Positions 1 to 11,150 of a DNA stretch of 64,000 bases are shown here, piece by piece. Origin of the DNA: Gelatoporia subvermispora B (taxonomy: Eukaryota; Basidiomycota; Agaricomycetes; Polyporales; Gelatoporiaceae). The stretch is from the NCBI GenBank assembly GCA_000320605.2, contig KB445801.1:187645-251644 (forward strand), in the 5' to 3' direction. The notes under the pieces are model-generated. The model did not search any database and was not told where the DNA came from. It saw only the letters and a list, made by a program, of their open reading frames with translations. The position numbers and the translations under genes were made by a program. Within the stretch, counting starts at the first letter, position 1. Each line of letters starts with the position of its first letter.

Positions 1-211
1 GACGTGACCTCGTTTCTTCCCCCGTGATCTCCCCCCGCCTCCCCCGCCGTCGCGAGTATCGAGCTCATCGCGGCCGACGACGAGCAATCACTCGTCGACG
101 TCGTCCAGACTTGTGTTAATATCAATTAATCAGTCTTTGTCCACCCAGAAGGGATCCTGTTTGTTGTCACCAAACTCGACGTATACTGTTATCGACGACT
201 GATATCCGAAT

Positions 212-1711
212 ATGACTTCGACCCAACCTCCTCACGATCCCGCCCTCACACATTCTCCCGCTGGGCCAGCCGGCGCACACGCCTCTGCCCCGGCCCCACA
301 GCAGGCACCAGGTGCGCCAGGAGAAGTACCACCCAACGGTATACCAATGGCGCTGCCTCCAGGGTTGCCACAGGACCAGGTTCTCGCGTTGCTGAAGCAT
401 CTCCCTGCGTTTGTGAATAGAGTAAGTCGTCAATATAAGTTATTACCGCACAACATGCCTTTGCATGCGCGACCCTCCTGTGCGCGATGCGCATCGCGCC
501 TCACACGTGATCGTTGACAACGGTCACGTTTTGAGCGGCGGGCATCCATCAGGAACGTGAGCGCAGGCCGGGCGTGCCTCGCATCTCCGGGACGAGTTGT
601 GCCTTCTCGAACATCCATTCAATCGTGAATAACACATCTAACATCGCCACAGCAAGGCGATCTGAAAGACTCCGTTGCTGCCGAGACACTCTCCAACCTC
701 TCCCAGGCGGCTTTCAATACACACCAGGGTCATCCTCAGTCAATCCCGCACCCTCATCAGTTCCATGGCATACATCCTCACTTGCAGCACCCGCACGGCA
801 TACCTTCCGAGCCCGGTCCCTCCTCGCACCCTCGTGGGCCCCCTAATTTGAACCACCTAACCGCCGCTGCGAATGCCCTTCAAGGTGGACCACAGCAGCC
901 TCCCCCAACTTCTGCTGTGCGCAGTGGCAGTGTAGATGGAGGATCGGACGGGGATGTCAATGGCGACCCTACTTCCGCCGGGACTGATGGAGGTGCTGAT
1001 GGCGCCGATAAGGGAGGATCCCAGAAGTCTTCTGGTGGCAGGAGGGGTGGACGGAATCCAACAATGAGCAACGATGAGTGGACACGCCAACGGAAAGACA
1101 ATCATGTGCGTATGACCGCCATCCCTGTGCTATCCTCATTTACTAACTCCTATCAATAGAAAGAGGTTGAGCGCCGTCGCCGTGGAAACATCAACGAGGG
1201 TATCAACGAGCTTGGGCGCATCGTGCCCAGCGGCTCTGGCGAGAAAGCAAAGGGTGCGATACTATCTCGGGCGGTGCAGTACATCCACCACCTGAAGGAG
1301 AACGAGGCGCGCAACATCGAGAAGTGGACACTCGAGAAGCTCCTCATGGACCAGGCGATGGGCGACCTCCAGGCACAGCTCGAAGAGATGCGACGTATGT
1401 GGGAGGAGGAGCGTGTTGCGAGACAGCGCCTTGAGACCGAACTGCAGGTCCTCCGTGGTATGCAGACCGACCAGCCGGCGGGCGCTCCCCCTACTGCCCC
1501 TGCTGCTGCTGCCCCGGCGTCCTCGGCATCTACTGCCTCCGCGACGGCAGAGCAACCGGCGGAACAGGCTACTCCAGCGCCCGCGTCGGAGGGTCCGAAG
1601 GAGAATGGGAAGCGGGAGAGGGAAGAAGGGACATCTCAGGAGAGCGCACCAGCCGAGGGTGAGCACGCCGCGGAAGGCGAGGATAGGTCAAAGAGGCAAC
1701 GCACAGATTGA
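212..1711 (+). CDS. bHLH transcription factor, CACGTG (E-box) binding type
   Basis: Three exons join in frame: 212..421, 653..1105 and 1160..1711, giving 404 residues. The N-terminal half is low complexity, rich in Pro, Ala, His and Gly. The third exon opens with the basic region; reading across the junction gives NHKEVERRRRGNINEGINEL, with the His, Glu and Arg in the spacing used by factors that recognise CACGTG. A loop and a second helix (AILSRAVQYIHHLKENE) follow, then a long coiled-coil stretch of about 60 residues likely to extend dimerisation. The tail is Ala/Pro/Glu rich and ends in a basic patch. This layout fits the Cbf1/USF group, nuclear dimeric regulators of sulphur, lipid or phosphate genes in other fungi. 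The target pathway here is not visible in the sequence. The start is the first ATG in the open frame. The family is clear; the exact orthologue is not. Confidence 0.9.
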
Positions 1712-2650
1712 TGTCGGCGCTCTATGACTGTTGGTCGTATTTTTCGTCTTAGTCGTGATCCGGGGACGGTGTACGTTGAGTAGCATCGGGTAGGAGGCAT
1801 ACGAGCTCCCGTCATTGTCTTACATTCTTAGCTGTATTTGTTACGATTTGTCATTTCTTCTGTCTATGACATTACTTCATGCTCTCATTGTTAGTTTGGG
1901 ATGGTCCGAACTGGCGACAGGTTGTCCGACCACTGTATAAATGGTGACTTCAAGGACTTGCAGGCAATCAGGTACACGTCGTGTCTGAATGTCTTTTGGG
2001 TGATCGTCGCGGAAATCGCAGGAGGGCTTTCTGCCAATGTATCAAATTTGCTCATATGCAGGCTGCCAGCTACAGCAATCTCTGCTAGTCCTTTGGCAAA
2101 TGTCCACGCCAGTAAGAGGAATTAGCAAGAGCCCATGTCCTCGTGTCCAGGGTGTCTAGACCACTCTTTGCGATGTATGCGTGTCTCGCAAGTTCGAGAA
2201 TCACTATCATACAGTCCACGGAGCTTGAGCCCAGTGCTGCGTTACAATCATGCCCATTATTGTTTTAGCATAATCCATGACACTTCCTGTCGGGCATCAG
2301 GGCCAAACTAACGTCGCATAATGAATGAAAAAAGTTCTAATAATACTGCACGCCATCAATTTAGTGCCAGCGAAGACACCTCGATCCAAAAATGGACATC
2401 GTTGTTTGAGCACTCCCATGAACGTTTGAACGTTTGATCGCTTGGAAGATGCGTGCGGACAAAACCGTCGTATGCACAGAAATTGCAGAAAATAAGCATG
2501 GACACTCGCTCTACCCAATCGTAACCTTCTCAGACCTCTGTGATCATGCACATACAGGATTTACACAATCTGGCCAGTAAAATATATAAGAGCGATACAA
2601 ATAGCGAGAACAAAATGAAAGATGAACCCCGAAATATGACCCTTTCATCA
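1712..2650. other. intergenic, convergent 3' ends
   Basis: Between the bHLH stop and the 3' end of the first GH79 gene. The neighbours converge, so this should hold two 3' UTRs. I see only short chance frames and no RNA gene or repeat. Confidence 0.6.
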
Positions 2651-5180
2651 CTATCTCAATACCGCAGAAACGGACAATGTCGCAGCGAGCATTGCAGCCA
2701 GTACAGCGAGACCGGGCACACCACCAGCCAAATGCATCGCACCGCTGCTGCCCTTGCTCGTACTGCTGATATTCTTCGTGCGCTGCGAACCGGCGTTGCC
2801 GTTGGATGTAGCGAGGACTGAAGAAGGCACAGTGGCAGTATTCATCGTCTTCGTGACGGCAGTAGTGGGGAAGGTCTGTGTGCTTGACGGCGTGCTCTCC
2901 TCGAAGGCGCCGTCGGAGAGGAAGACCAGCGCGAAACCGGGAGCTGGGACTGTGACAAAACAGGTGTTTGTCGTCTGCTCGCAGCTTACGGTCTGGACGT
3001 CCTCGTCGCCTGAGAAGCGGCCATCGACTTCAAATCGGTTTCCCAATGTCTACATCATGACGTCGGTTCCTGATTTTAGAATGATATACACGATGGCGGA
3101 GGCATACCTGTCCCGCCCATGTGATGTTCTCCTTGACGGAGACAGATTCTGCAGATAGATACTTTACTTTCAACAAAGCTGGGGTTGCGTTCACTTCGTT
3201 CCACTGCATGCCACCGATGGTAATCGTTGTGGTATAGTCACTCTGACCGGTGGGGTCCGTGATGTAGTTGATAAGAGCGAGCCGGGCAAGCTGTCCATTC
3301 TCCCAGATTCCGTAACCTGGTGTGAACTCGTTGTTACTATTCTGGAACAAGTCGACGACTTGTGAGGTGTTGGAAGTCCCCAGCGCTTCAGCAATCGCCA
3401 GCATGCCATAGAATATAGGGCCAACAGTCCATTGCTGGAAGCTAGATTGATTAGTCTGGGGCGCTACGATCGAGATAAGCAGGTGCTAGTCATGATCCTA
3501 TCCGAGACTCACGATTGAATGGCTGGAGCAAGCATCATCAGGGCGTATACCATGTGACGTTCCTTGGGAACTTACATTGTACGAGACATCCTGACCACCA
3601 ATATGCAACAAGGCTCCCGAGAAGTTCGCATAGGCCATCTGCAGGCCGTAGTCGATAAGCCAGAGAGCAGACCCAAAGCTGTCACTGATGCCCGGGAAAC
3701 CTCCACAAGATGCAGTATTGGTCTCAAACATTAGCAGTGGCTTGCCCGCCTGTTGGGCCACTGTCGCTGTGTCGGTATAATCGTCCACAATGCTCTTGCC
3801 GGCATTATGGGTCAGATAATCAGCGAATATGGTCTGCGGGTCGATGGGGGGTCCGAATCCAGCTTCCGGGAATGCTGCAGCACAATTGTCATTAGGATAG
3901 CTGGGCAACTCTTATCAGAGAAACAATGCATGCGAAATTAGCCTATAACTCACCGTTCCACGGACAGATACCCCAGAGCGTCGGTATATGCAGGAATGAA
4001 ACCTGTATCCCAGATTGACTCTGGCGTCCAGTTGCCTGACAGGCTTGGCGCGATCAAGCTGCCCTTGATAGGAATCAGCTGATCATTGTTGACGGCGTCA
4101 ACGACAACGCCGAAGTCGTCGAAATAATCCGTTTGGTTCCACCAGTTAGGGCGATGTCCGTGCCTGCCGCCACATTGATTCGATGAATTCGGAACAAAGA
4201 GGCGACATACCCTGGGTAAAGATCAGGCTCGTTTCCAACCTGGAAGCCAAGGATGTTGTCGCCCAGGATGCTCTCTGCGTACTCCGCTATCTGGAGACGC
4301 AGGTGGTTCGTATCGTTGAACGGGATACCTTTCAAACTTGTTCAATCGGCATAGCATTGCGAACATACTTTGACTGCATACCTAGATACCACTGGATATT
4401 CACCAGAGAAGACACATTGGACATCATATACAGCATTTCCAGCGAGATTAGGAGTGCAGGAGTTTCGGTCTTAGGGACATTCAGCGATGTGATTGGCTTA
4501 GTACAAATGTGTAGTGACGCACTGGGTTGGTAGAGTCTGCCTTGTCCTTCTGGATCACTCTTCCACCTTCAAGGCTAGGTACAACGGTAGCGGTTTCTTG
4601 GGTGTTACCACCAACACGCATATGAACACTTCCAGCCCGCTCCGCCAGGAGGGAGATGAGATTCAGGAACGGGACTTGAAGATATGTTCTTTTTATCGGG
4701 CCAAGTTCTTTCGTCGATATACACTACGGCATGCTTTGAACTCTGCACTCACGAATTGATTCCAACTATTCAGACAAGACTCGAATTACAAAATAGGAAC
4801 CTGACAATCCATGATCGGCACTTACTGAACTGGTTGATAACGGACATTTCCATGGAGAACCCAAAGAACGAGCCCTTCTGCGGGATAGACAGACCAGGCA
4901 TATTCTGAGCGTTTTGCGGTAGATTGATAGGGAACGACATCGGCGGGGGAGGCGAAGGAACGGGCGGAGGGGCGAGAATAATCGGGTTGAATGCTGCAGG
5001 CCCAGTGAAGTTGACGGGGTTAAAGACCGCAGTGCCTGCAGCTGTATCACTGGTATACACCAAGGTCGGCCCAGCAGAGCCAGTGGCGACCTGCAGGGGC
5101 CCCTGAACACCATAGACCGTAACGGCGCGCGCCCATGGCAGGCAGGACGCAGCCAGGAGGAGGAGAGATACAGGAAGCAT
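2651..5180 (-). CDS. GH79 family glycoside hydrolase (beta-glucuronidase-like), secreted, GPI-type tail, copy 1
   Basis: A multi-exon gene of roughly 600 residues. It starts at 5180 with a signal peptide (MLPVSLLLLAASCLPWARA) followed by VTVYGVQG. Family landmarks in order are GFSMEMSV in the first exon, a 13-nt microexon at 4753..4765 coding IGINS, RVGGNTQ (inferred from the copies), VGNEPDLY with the likely acid/base Glu, FETNTASCGGFPGISDSFG with the likely nucleophile Glu, and a C-terminal beta-sandwich of GH79 type. The last exon has a Ser-rich linker and a hydrophobic end (PGLAVLAAMLAATLSVSAVLR), which fits a GPI-anchor signal. GH79 enzymes remove glucuronic or 4-O-methylglucuronic acid from arabinogalactan proteins and related glycans; which substrate applies here cannot be read. 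It lies in tandem with copy 2 and has the same intron plan. Internal splice sites were checked mainly around the microexon. Confidence 0.88.
4753..4765 (-). other. 13-nt microexon of GH79 copy 1
   Basis: On the minus strand TTGGAATCAATTC is preceded by CTGAATAG and followed by GTGAGT. Adding the single base left from exon 1 gives Ile-Gly-Ile-Asn-Ser and leads into TYLQVPFLNL. The same microexon exists in the other two GH79 copies. Confidence 0.8.
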
Positions 5181-6226
5181 TAGCTGGTATGTGGTACTTG
5201 CAGAACATCGCGACCACCCTCCGAAGGTAGATAGAACCAGGCGCCACAGGTCCGCGCCCCCAGGTCCGGACGATGAGCGGTTCCAAGGGACATCAGCGGT
5301 GCTACTTCGGGCGTGCATACCTGTGTTGCACGCTCGCTTGCAGCGTATCTGCACTGTTCTACTTCCCGATGTGACCGCAGGTGACCTGGGCACATGCGTT
5401 TTGATGGTTAGCCATCCGCTTGGCGGGACGAAGTCAGTTCAAACACATGCAGGACGTTCGTGAGTGTGATCTTGGATCAAATAGATGATCTCCAGGATGG
5501 GATTGTAGCAACCCATTGTTCTATGCACCGATCAAGTCGGACGGCATGCGAAGGAGCTTTGCAGTTTTTGGCAGGCGACCACCTGGCAGCAATGCCAAGG
5601 ACAACTGTAGGGCGGCAAATCAGGCATTAGCACAATCGATTGCAACACCAAGTTGTGCATAGCCTCACCGTGCCTGATGCAGCGCACACCAACATCCATC
5701 AAAGTTACCCCCGACATCAGGAAGTCCGTAAGACGCCCACAGCAGCTTGGCACGGCATGGTACTGCGGCAAGTAAGCAGGTCCCCGGCAGTCAGGATATA
5801 AGACCACAAGTTGTGGGGCTCTTCCAGCCAGATTCTCACGCTATCCGGGTCGTCGCTTCGAGCAATGAAGAAGGTCCAGTACATGTTGTACGTGACTGAG
5901 TAAATCGGTCAGTATTCGTGAGTAACTTTCGAAAGTCTACTCACCTGTACCTTAAAGCCGTTTGGGTTCATCCGAAACCAATCTTTGGAGCACACCGGCC
6001 GACTCAAGCTCAAGGGGCACGCCACAACATAATCACAGTAAACCAGTTAATTCTCATATTCCAACAAGATAGCAGCAAAAGAGCATGATCGTGATTACGC
6101 GCACTGACAACAGCGGTGATAGGGAATGTAAAGCTGTACCTACAGCGTCCAACAAGCAAACAAGAGCATCCGTAAGTCCATCCGTCGGCCGAGAGTCTAT
6201 AGCCGCATCGCGGCAAGTGTGTCGTC
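5181..6226. other. intergenic between tandem GH79 genes
   Basis: This is the promoter side of copy 1 and the 3' side of copy 2, which lie head to tail. Only short chance frames are present, with no repeat or RNA gene recognised. Confidence 0.6.
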
Positions 6227-8751
6227 CTAGCGTCTTACTGCGCTGGCGAAGACGTACATGCCCGCAAGGAGCGCGATCAGGCTCGCGATACCGGGCGCGC
6301 CAACCGCCGCACGGCCCGCGCCGCTCGAGCCCTTACTCGTGCTCGTGAGCGAGTCGCGGTCCGCGCCGCTGTTGCCGTTCGAGGTGGCGAGCACGGACGC
6401 GGGGACCGTCGCGGTGTTCATCGTCTTTGTCAGCGCGGTCGTCGCGAACGTCTGCGTCGTCGACGGCTCGCTCTCCGCGAACGCCTCGTCCGTGAGGAAG
6501 ACGACCGCGACACCGGGCGCGGGCACGGTCACCTGGCACGTGTTCTGCGTCTGGTCGCAGGTGATGGTCTGTATTTCTTCGTCGCCTGAAAGACGACCGT
6601 CGGCCGCAAAGCGGTTACCGAGCGTCTGAAGGATACGCATTCGTCAGTTCAGGAATCGGAGAGTTCGAGGCAGTCGCAGACCTGGCCGGCCCAAGTGATG
6701 TTCTCCTTCACTGCTACGGACTCGGCGGCGAGCATCTTGACCCTGACGCTTGCGGGGGTCGCATTCGCCTCGCCGTCGACGCCGCCGACCTGGATCGTGG
6801 TGGTGTACGAGTTCGCACCCGTAGGATCGGTCATGAAGTTGATGAGCACAAGGCGCGCAAGCTGGCCGTTTTCCCAGATACCGTAGCCGGGAGTGTAGAT
6901 GTTGCCTTCGTTCATGTTGAGGTCGAGCACCTGCGACGTGCCTGATGTACCAAGCGCCTCAGCAACGACCAAATTAGCGTAGAAAATCGGTCCGATGGTC
7001 CACTGCTCGAATTGGGACATGTTCGTGGGCGGAGCTGTATGTGCGAATAACAATTCGTTCAGAAGATATCCCATTGAATGTGATCATGCTAGAGAACGTA
7101 CGTGTGAACGGCTGCAAATAGCAAATGTCAGCGTCAAGTGCAGAAGCGCTCAAGGATCCACGTACGTTGTACGAATCGTCAACACCACCGACGTGCATGA
7201 GCGCGCCGGTAAAGTTGGCGTATGCCATCTGCAGCGCATAATCGATGCCCCACAGTGCGGAGCCGAAACTGTCACTGATACCGGGGAATCCACCGCACGA
7301 CGCCGTGTTCGTCTCGAACATCAAGAACGGCTTGCCATATTGTTGTGCGATGTTAGTCGAGTCGATGTATGCGCCTACAATGTCCTTGCCCGCGTTGTGG
7401 TTCAGGTATTCGGGGAAGACCGTCTGCGGGTCCTTCGGCGCACCGAACCCGGCGTCCGGGAACGCGGCGGCGCAATTGTCATCCGGGTAGCTGGGGAGCC
7501 GATTAGTATTCTATAACGTCAAGTCGCAGTTTGTTCTCACTGTTCGACCGCCAATGCGCCAAGCGAGTTCTGATATGCGGGAATGAAGCCGGTGTCCCAG
7601 ACATCCTCAGGGGACCAAGTGCCAGAGACACTGGGCGCAATAAGGGTGTTCTTGACGGGAATGTTGCTGTCCTGACCGATCGCATTAATCACAAGGCCGA
7701 ACTCCTCGAAGTAGTTCGTCTCGTTCCAGCCCGGCGGACGGTGGTCGTGGCTTCACATACAATCAGCACTAACGTACACGTCGCATATAATGGAGACGTA
7801 CTTGACGTAAAGATCGGGTTCGTTACCGAGCTGGAAGCCAAGGATGTTGTCGCCCAGAATCGCCTCGCCGTACTCTGCAATCTGCAGTCGCAGGTTGCTC
7901 GTGTCGTTGAAGGGGATACCTAGTGCAGGATGTTAGAGCTACGCTGCGCTGTGAAAAGGTCCTACTGACCAAGATACCACTTGACGTTAATGAGCGCTGA
8001 CACGTTATTCATCATGTACATCAGCTCTGGTGTCAGCAACAGTGCAGGTGTTTGCGTCTGGACCAATTTTAGTGGCATGAACAGACGCAGAAGACATTAG
8101 GGTACCGACCGGGTTGGTGGAATCACCCTTGTCCTTCTCGATCATCTTGCCGTCCGGGAGACTGGGAACCACGGTCGCTGTCTCTTGTGTGTTACCGCCT
8201 ACACGGATATGTACACTGCCACCACGTTCCGCGACAAGCGCCATGAGGTTCAAAAACGGGACTTGCAAGAATGTTCTGATGTTGCGTGAGCCGACGGCGG
8301 CGCACACGTCGACAATGACACTCACGAGTTTATGCCGACTGTCAACAACACTCCTGTGAGCGCAAGCTCCGCAAAACACGTTGATCGTATACTCACTAAC
8401 TTGTGTAACGACGGACATTTCGATCGAGAAGCCGAGGAAGGACCCGTCTTGTTGGATCGAGAGGCCCGGCTGGTTCTGCGCATTGTTTGGCAGCTGGACG
8501 GTGAATTGTGTGGGCGGTGCTGGCGAAGGAATGGGAGGGGCAGCCAAGATGACTGGGTTGAATGCGGCGTCGCCAGTGTAGTTTCCAGGATCATTCACGG
8601 CGGTCCCTGCGGCGGTATCACTGGTGATGGTCGCGCTCGCAGTAACACCGGCAGTGGGGGCACCCTGGAGCACGCCCTGCACGCCATATACGGTGATGGC
8701 GTGGGCCGGGGAGAGGGCCGCCCCCAGGAGGAGAAGCTGGAAGGGCAGCAT
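6227..8751 (-). CDS. GH79 family glycoside hydrolase (beta-glucuronidase-like), secreted, GPI-type tail, copy 2
   Basis: It starts at 8751 with a signal peptide (MLPFQLLLLGAALSPAHA) followed by ITVYGVQG and ends at 6227 with FASAVRR. It matches copy 1 region by region: NPVILAAPPIPSP, GFSIEMSVVTQ, RVGGNTQETATVVPSLPDG, a nucleophile segment MFETNTASCGGFPGISDSFG, and GIWENGQLARLVLINFMTDP in the C-terminal domain. A 13-nt microexon lies at 8326..8338 and codes IGINS. A Ser/Thr-rich linker and hydrophobic tail again suggest a GPI-anchored wall or surface enzyme. The 3' third is noticeably richer in GC than copy 1. The shared exon plan and head-to-tail order point to local duplication, and the sequences are diverged enough that it was not very recent. 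Confidence 0.88.
8326..8338 (-). other. 13-nt microexon of GH79 copy 2
   Basis: On the minus strand TCGGCATAAACTC is preceded by TTGACAG and followed by GTGAGTG. With one base from exon 1 and one from exon 3 it codes Ile-Gly-Ile-Asn-Ser and leads into TFLQVPFLNLM. Confidence 0.85.
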
Positions 8752-9348
8752 TGGAGGTGAAGGGTATCGACAGGAGAGGGCTTTGTATGACCTGGCTCGC
8801 GCCTCGATGCACTCAGAGCCGTTTCGTGCAAAATTCCCACCCCGCCATCGCTACCGGCACGCGCCCGCAGTAAGCGCCCCGCCTATTTTGGGCATTTACT
8901 TGCGTCCCAAACAGCATGCCGCCTTCATGAGCGTACTGCACACCAAGATCGTACGCAGACCCGCGTCCGTCTTGATCGCACAAAGCCAACGGTCTGCTCG
9001 TCGTGCACGGAACAAAACGCGCCACTTCGTCATGTCGCGCCTGCACCCGCCCAAGACCGCGCGCATACGATATCCCGCATGGCCTTGCCTAGCCCGACTG
9101 CCTTTTACGTCCGCAATTTATCGAGACTTCCAGTGCAGAGAACCGAGGAGAGACTTATTCACACCACGATATGGCCGCACCATGGCGCAGGGGACGGGCG
9201 CGGGTTAATCCCCGGAGCCCCGCGCGCTACCCCTGCGCCATCTTCTTGTGTTTTCGCCTTGTGCAGACCTGGATAACATTCTGTGGTTAATGTCAGTAGA
9301 AAGCCAGGAGCCAGGTATTATATTACTAAGTACGACCTCATGTTATAT
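8752..9348. other. intergenic, upstream of GH79 copy 2 and the tRNA
   Basis: The 5' flank of GH79 copy 2 and of the initiator tRNA. It presumably carries the GH79 promoter, but I cannot single out a TATA box or operator with confidence. No coding sequence is supported. Confidence 0.5.
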
Positions 9349-9448
9349 AGCAACATGGCGCAGGGGTAGCGCGCGGGGCTCATATAACCGGTCACGTGAC
9401 TGGTCAATCGACACCCCGAGGTCACTGGATCGAAACCAGTTGTTGCTA
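9349..9448 (+). tRNA. initiator tRNA-Met(CAT) with a 28-nt intron
   Basis: It folds as a full cloverleaf. The acceptor arm is AGCAACA paired with TGTTGCT, giving an A1:U72 pair, and the discriminator is A. The D stem is GCGC/GCGC and the anticodon arm is GGGCTCATAACCC after splicing. The T loop reads GGATCGAAACC, with A in place of the usual T at position 54. The A1:U72 pair and the ATCGAAA loop are marks of eukaryotic initiator tRNA rather than elongator tRNA. The anticodon is at 9381..9383. An intron at 9385..9412 sits one base 3' of the anticodon, the standard place for nuclear tRNA introns; the mature molecule is 72 nt. Internal promoter boxes are visible: TGGCGCAGGGG at 9356..9366 and GGATCGAAACC at 9427..9437. 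Confidence 0.93.
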
Positions 9449-9452
9449 GTAA

Positions 9453-9458
9453 TTTTTT
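9453..9458 (+). terminator. RNA polymerase III terminator
   Basis: A run of six T on the + strand starts five bases after the tRNA discriminator base, as expected for Pol III termination. Confidence 0.85.
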
Positions 9459-11150
9459 CCCTTTTTTTGAGAACCAAAGGGTTTGGGCGCGTAAATTGCA
9501 GACCTTTGAGAAGCTCTCCTTACCTGGTTACATGCGGCCGCGGACATGGATCACAGAGGTTCTAGCTTCAACTGCACTACCGTTCAAGATGTTCCGTGGA
9601 GTGTAACGAGGTGGTTGCCGATATACTAATGCTCCAGTGCAGGACTGAAGCTGCGTACGCATCTAAAGACATTGATGGCATATCTGAGCGCTGGAACGGG
9701 TGGATATATGCAGACCTGGTGAACCTACCATCTAAGAGCGAGCCTAGTGCGGTGACGAGTTGATCGCGTCGGCGTGAGGCATCGGCGCCGAGCTGACGGA
9801 GGCGAGAGCAAGCGGGGTGGAAGAAGGGAGAAAGAAAGGTATCTAACTCGACGACGCAAGTGCCTCTCTTATATATGCGTCCAGCGCTGTCGTCTTCGGC
9901 CGATCGTGGGCTACTTATGACGAAATCGAAGTTGTTGGAATGACGCTGATGCCGTAGAAGGAATACAATGGCTTCGAAGTTCAATGACAGCTCTCGATCA
10001 TGACAGCTCGACACACCACGTATGGTAGGTGCCCTTCCATATCGAGCTCGAGGTCGTCCTTGCGACCGTGTATAGGCGGCACCCCAAGAGGCGTCACTGA
10101 ATCGATGACGTATATGCATGAGCAGAAGCCTGTGATTATCCGCAAATACTGACTTTCGGGCACATTTGCGGGACCCACTGCCCCGCCTGATATGTCCGGG
10201 CTTGAGCCTCGCAGAGGGAGAGGCACAAATTGCCTAAGCCGATTTGCAAGCCATTGCTTCGAAGAGTATTCGTGTAGCTGTGACTGACGAAAGGTTGAAT
10301 AAGCCAACGAAAGATTGAGAATCATTATGAGTAAAAGTCTCCAGACGTTTTGTGTTTTGCCACAAGCTAGGAGTCGCCGCGGCGAAATTCGACACACACG
10401 GCGACCAAAAGATACCAACAGAATAGTCGGCCTGTTCATTACCATCCCCCACCTTTTGCTACAACTCTACGGGGGGATGGTACCCTCTTACCTTCAATCG
10501 ACCACACTTTTGTCTGCCTACGGGAGATTAGGATGATCCTCTGAAACAATTCGTCCAACATCATAGGACAACCACGTACGCTGATGGTGGGAGTACAGCC
10601 ACGTGCCGGTCGCGTCGCGATGGTGGCGGAACTCGAAAGTCTGTGTGATTTCCGAAGTCGAGATATTAGAATATGGACAAATTCCAGGACATGGTGGACA
10701 AAATGATTCCGCGGTGCGTATAGAGCTGTGCGCAGCTCATTGCAGTCACCCAACATCCAAACAGTTCCTTTGCTTTACTTCTTGTGTCGCAGGACGCGCG
10801 CTCCGACCTTGGTCGGCTCCCGGGAGGTGGACACAATGTCGTTATTACATTGACAACATATGTCGCAAGAAGACATCCGTAACAAGCGGAATGAGCAACA
10901 TCTCCCCAATCTCAATCCGTCTGATCTCGGAGCTCAGGCGGGTGTAGGTCAAGAAGTCATGATCGGCTTGATCCAAGCATTCCTCAAGGCCTGGGAATTA
11001 GATGCTTCTAAATTGACTGACACTCCAGTCCATACAACGATACAGATCATGATGTTAGATGCTACAACTACAGTGGAGACCACAGCCCCTTTTGAGAAAA
11101 TGCGATACCGGCACCGGACCGCAGCAAGGCACAAATGGGCGCTAGGTGCG
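9459..11150. other. gene-poor stretch
   Basis: About 1.7 kb with overlapping short frames on both strands, the longest 180 codons on the minus strand at 9577..10119. None shows a recognisable domain, low-complexity bias or splice-supported extension. I see no supported gene. Confidence 0.5.

Noticed and set aside
9577..10119. 180-codon minus-strand frame next to the tRNA
   Set aside because: No domain, signal peptide or splice-supported extension; taken as chance.
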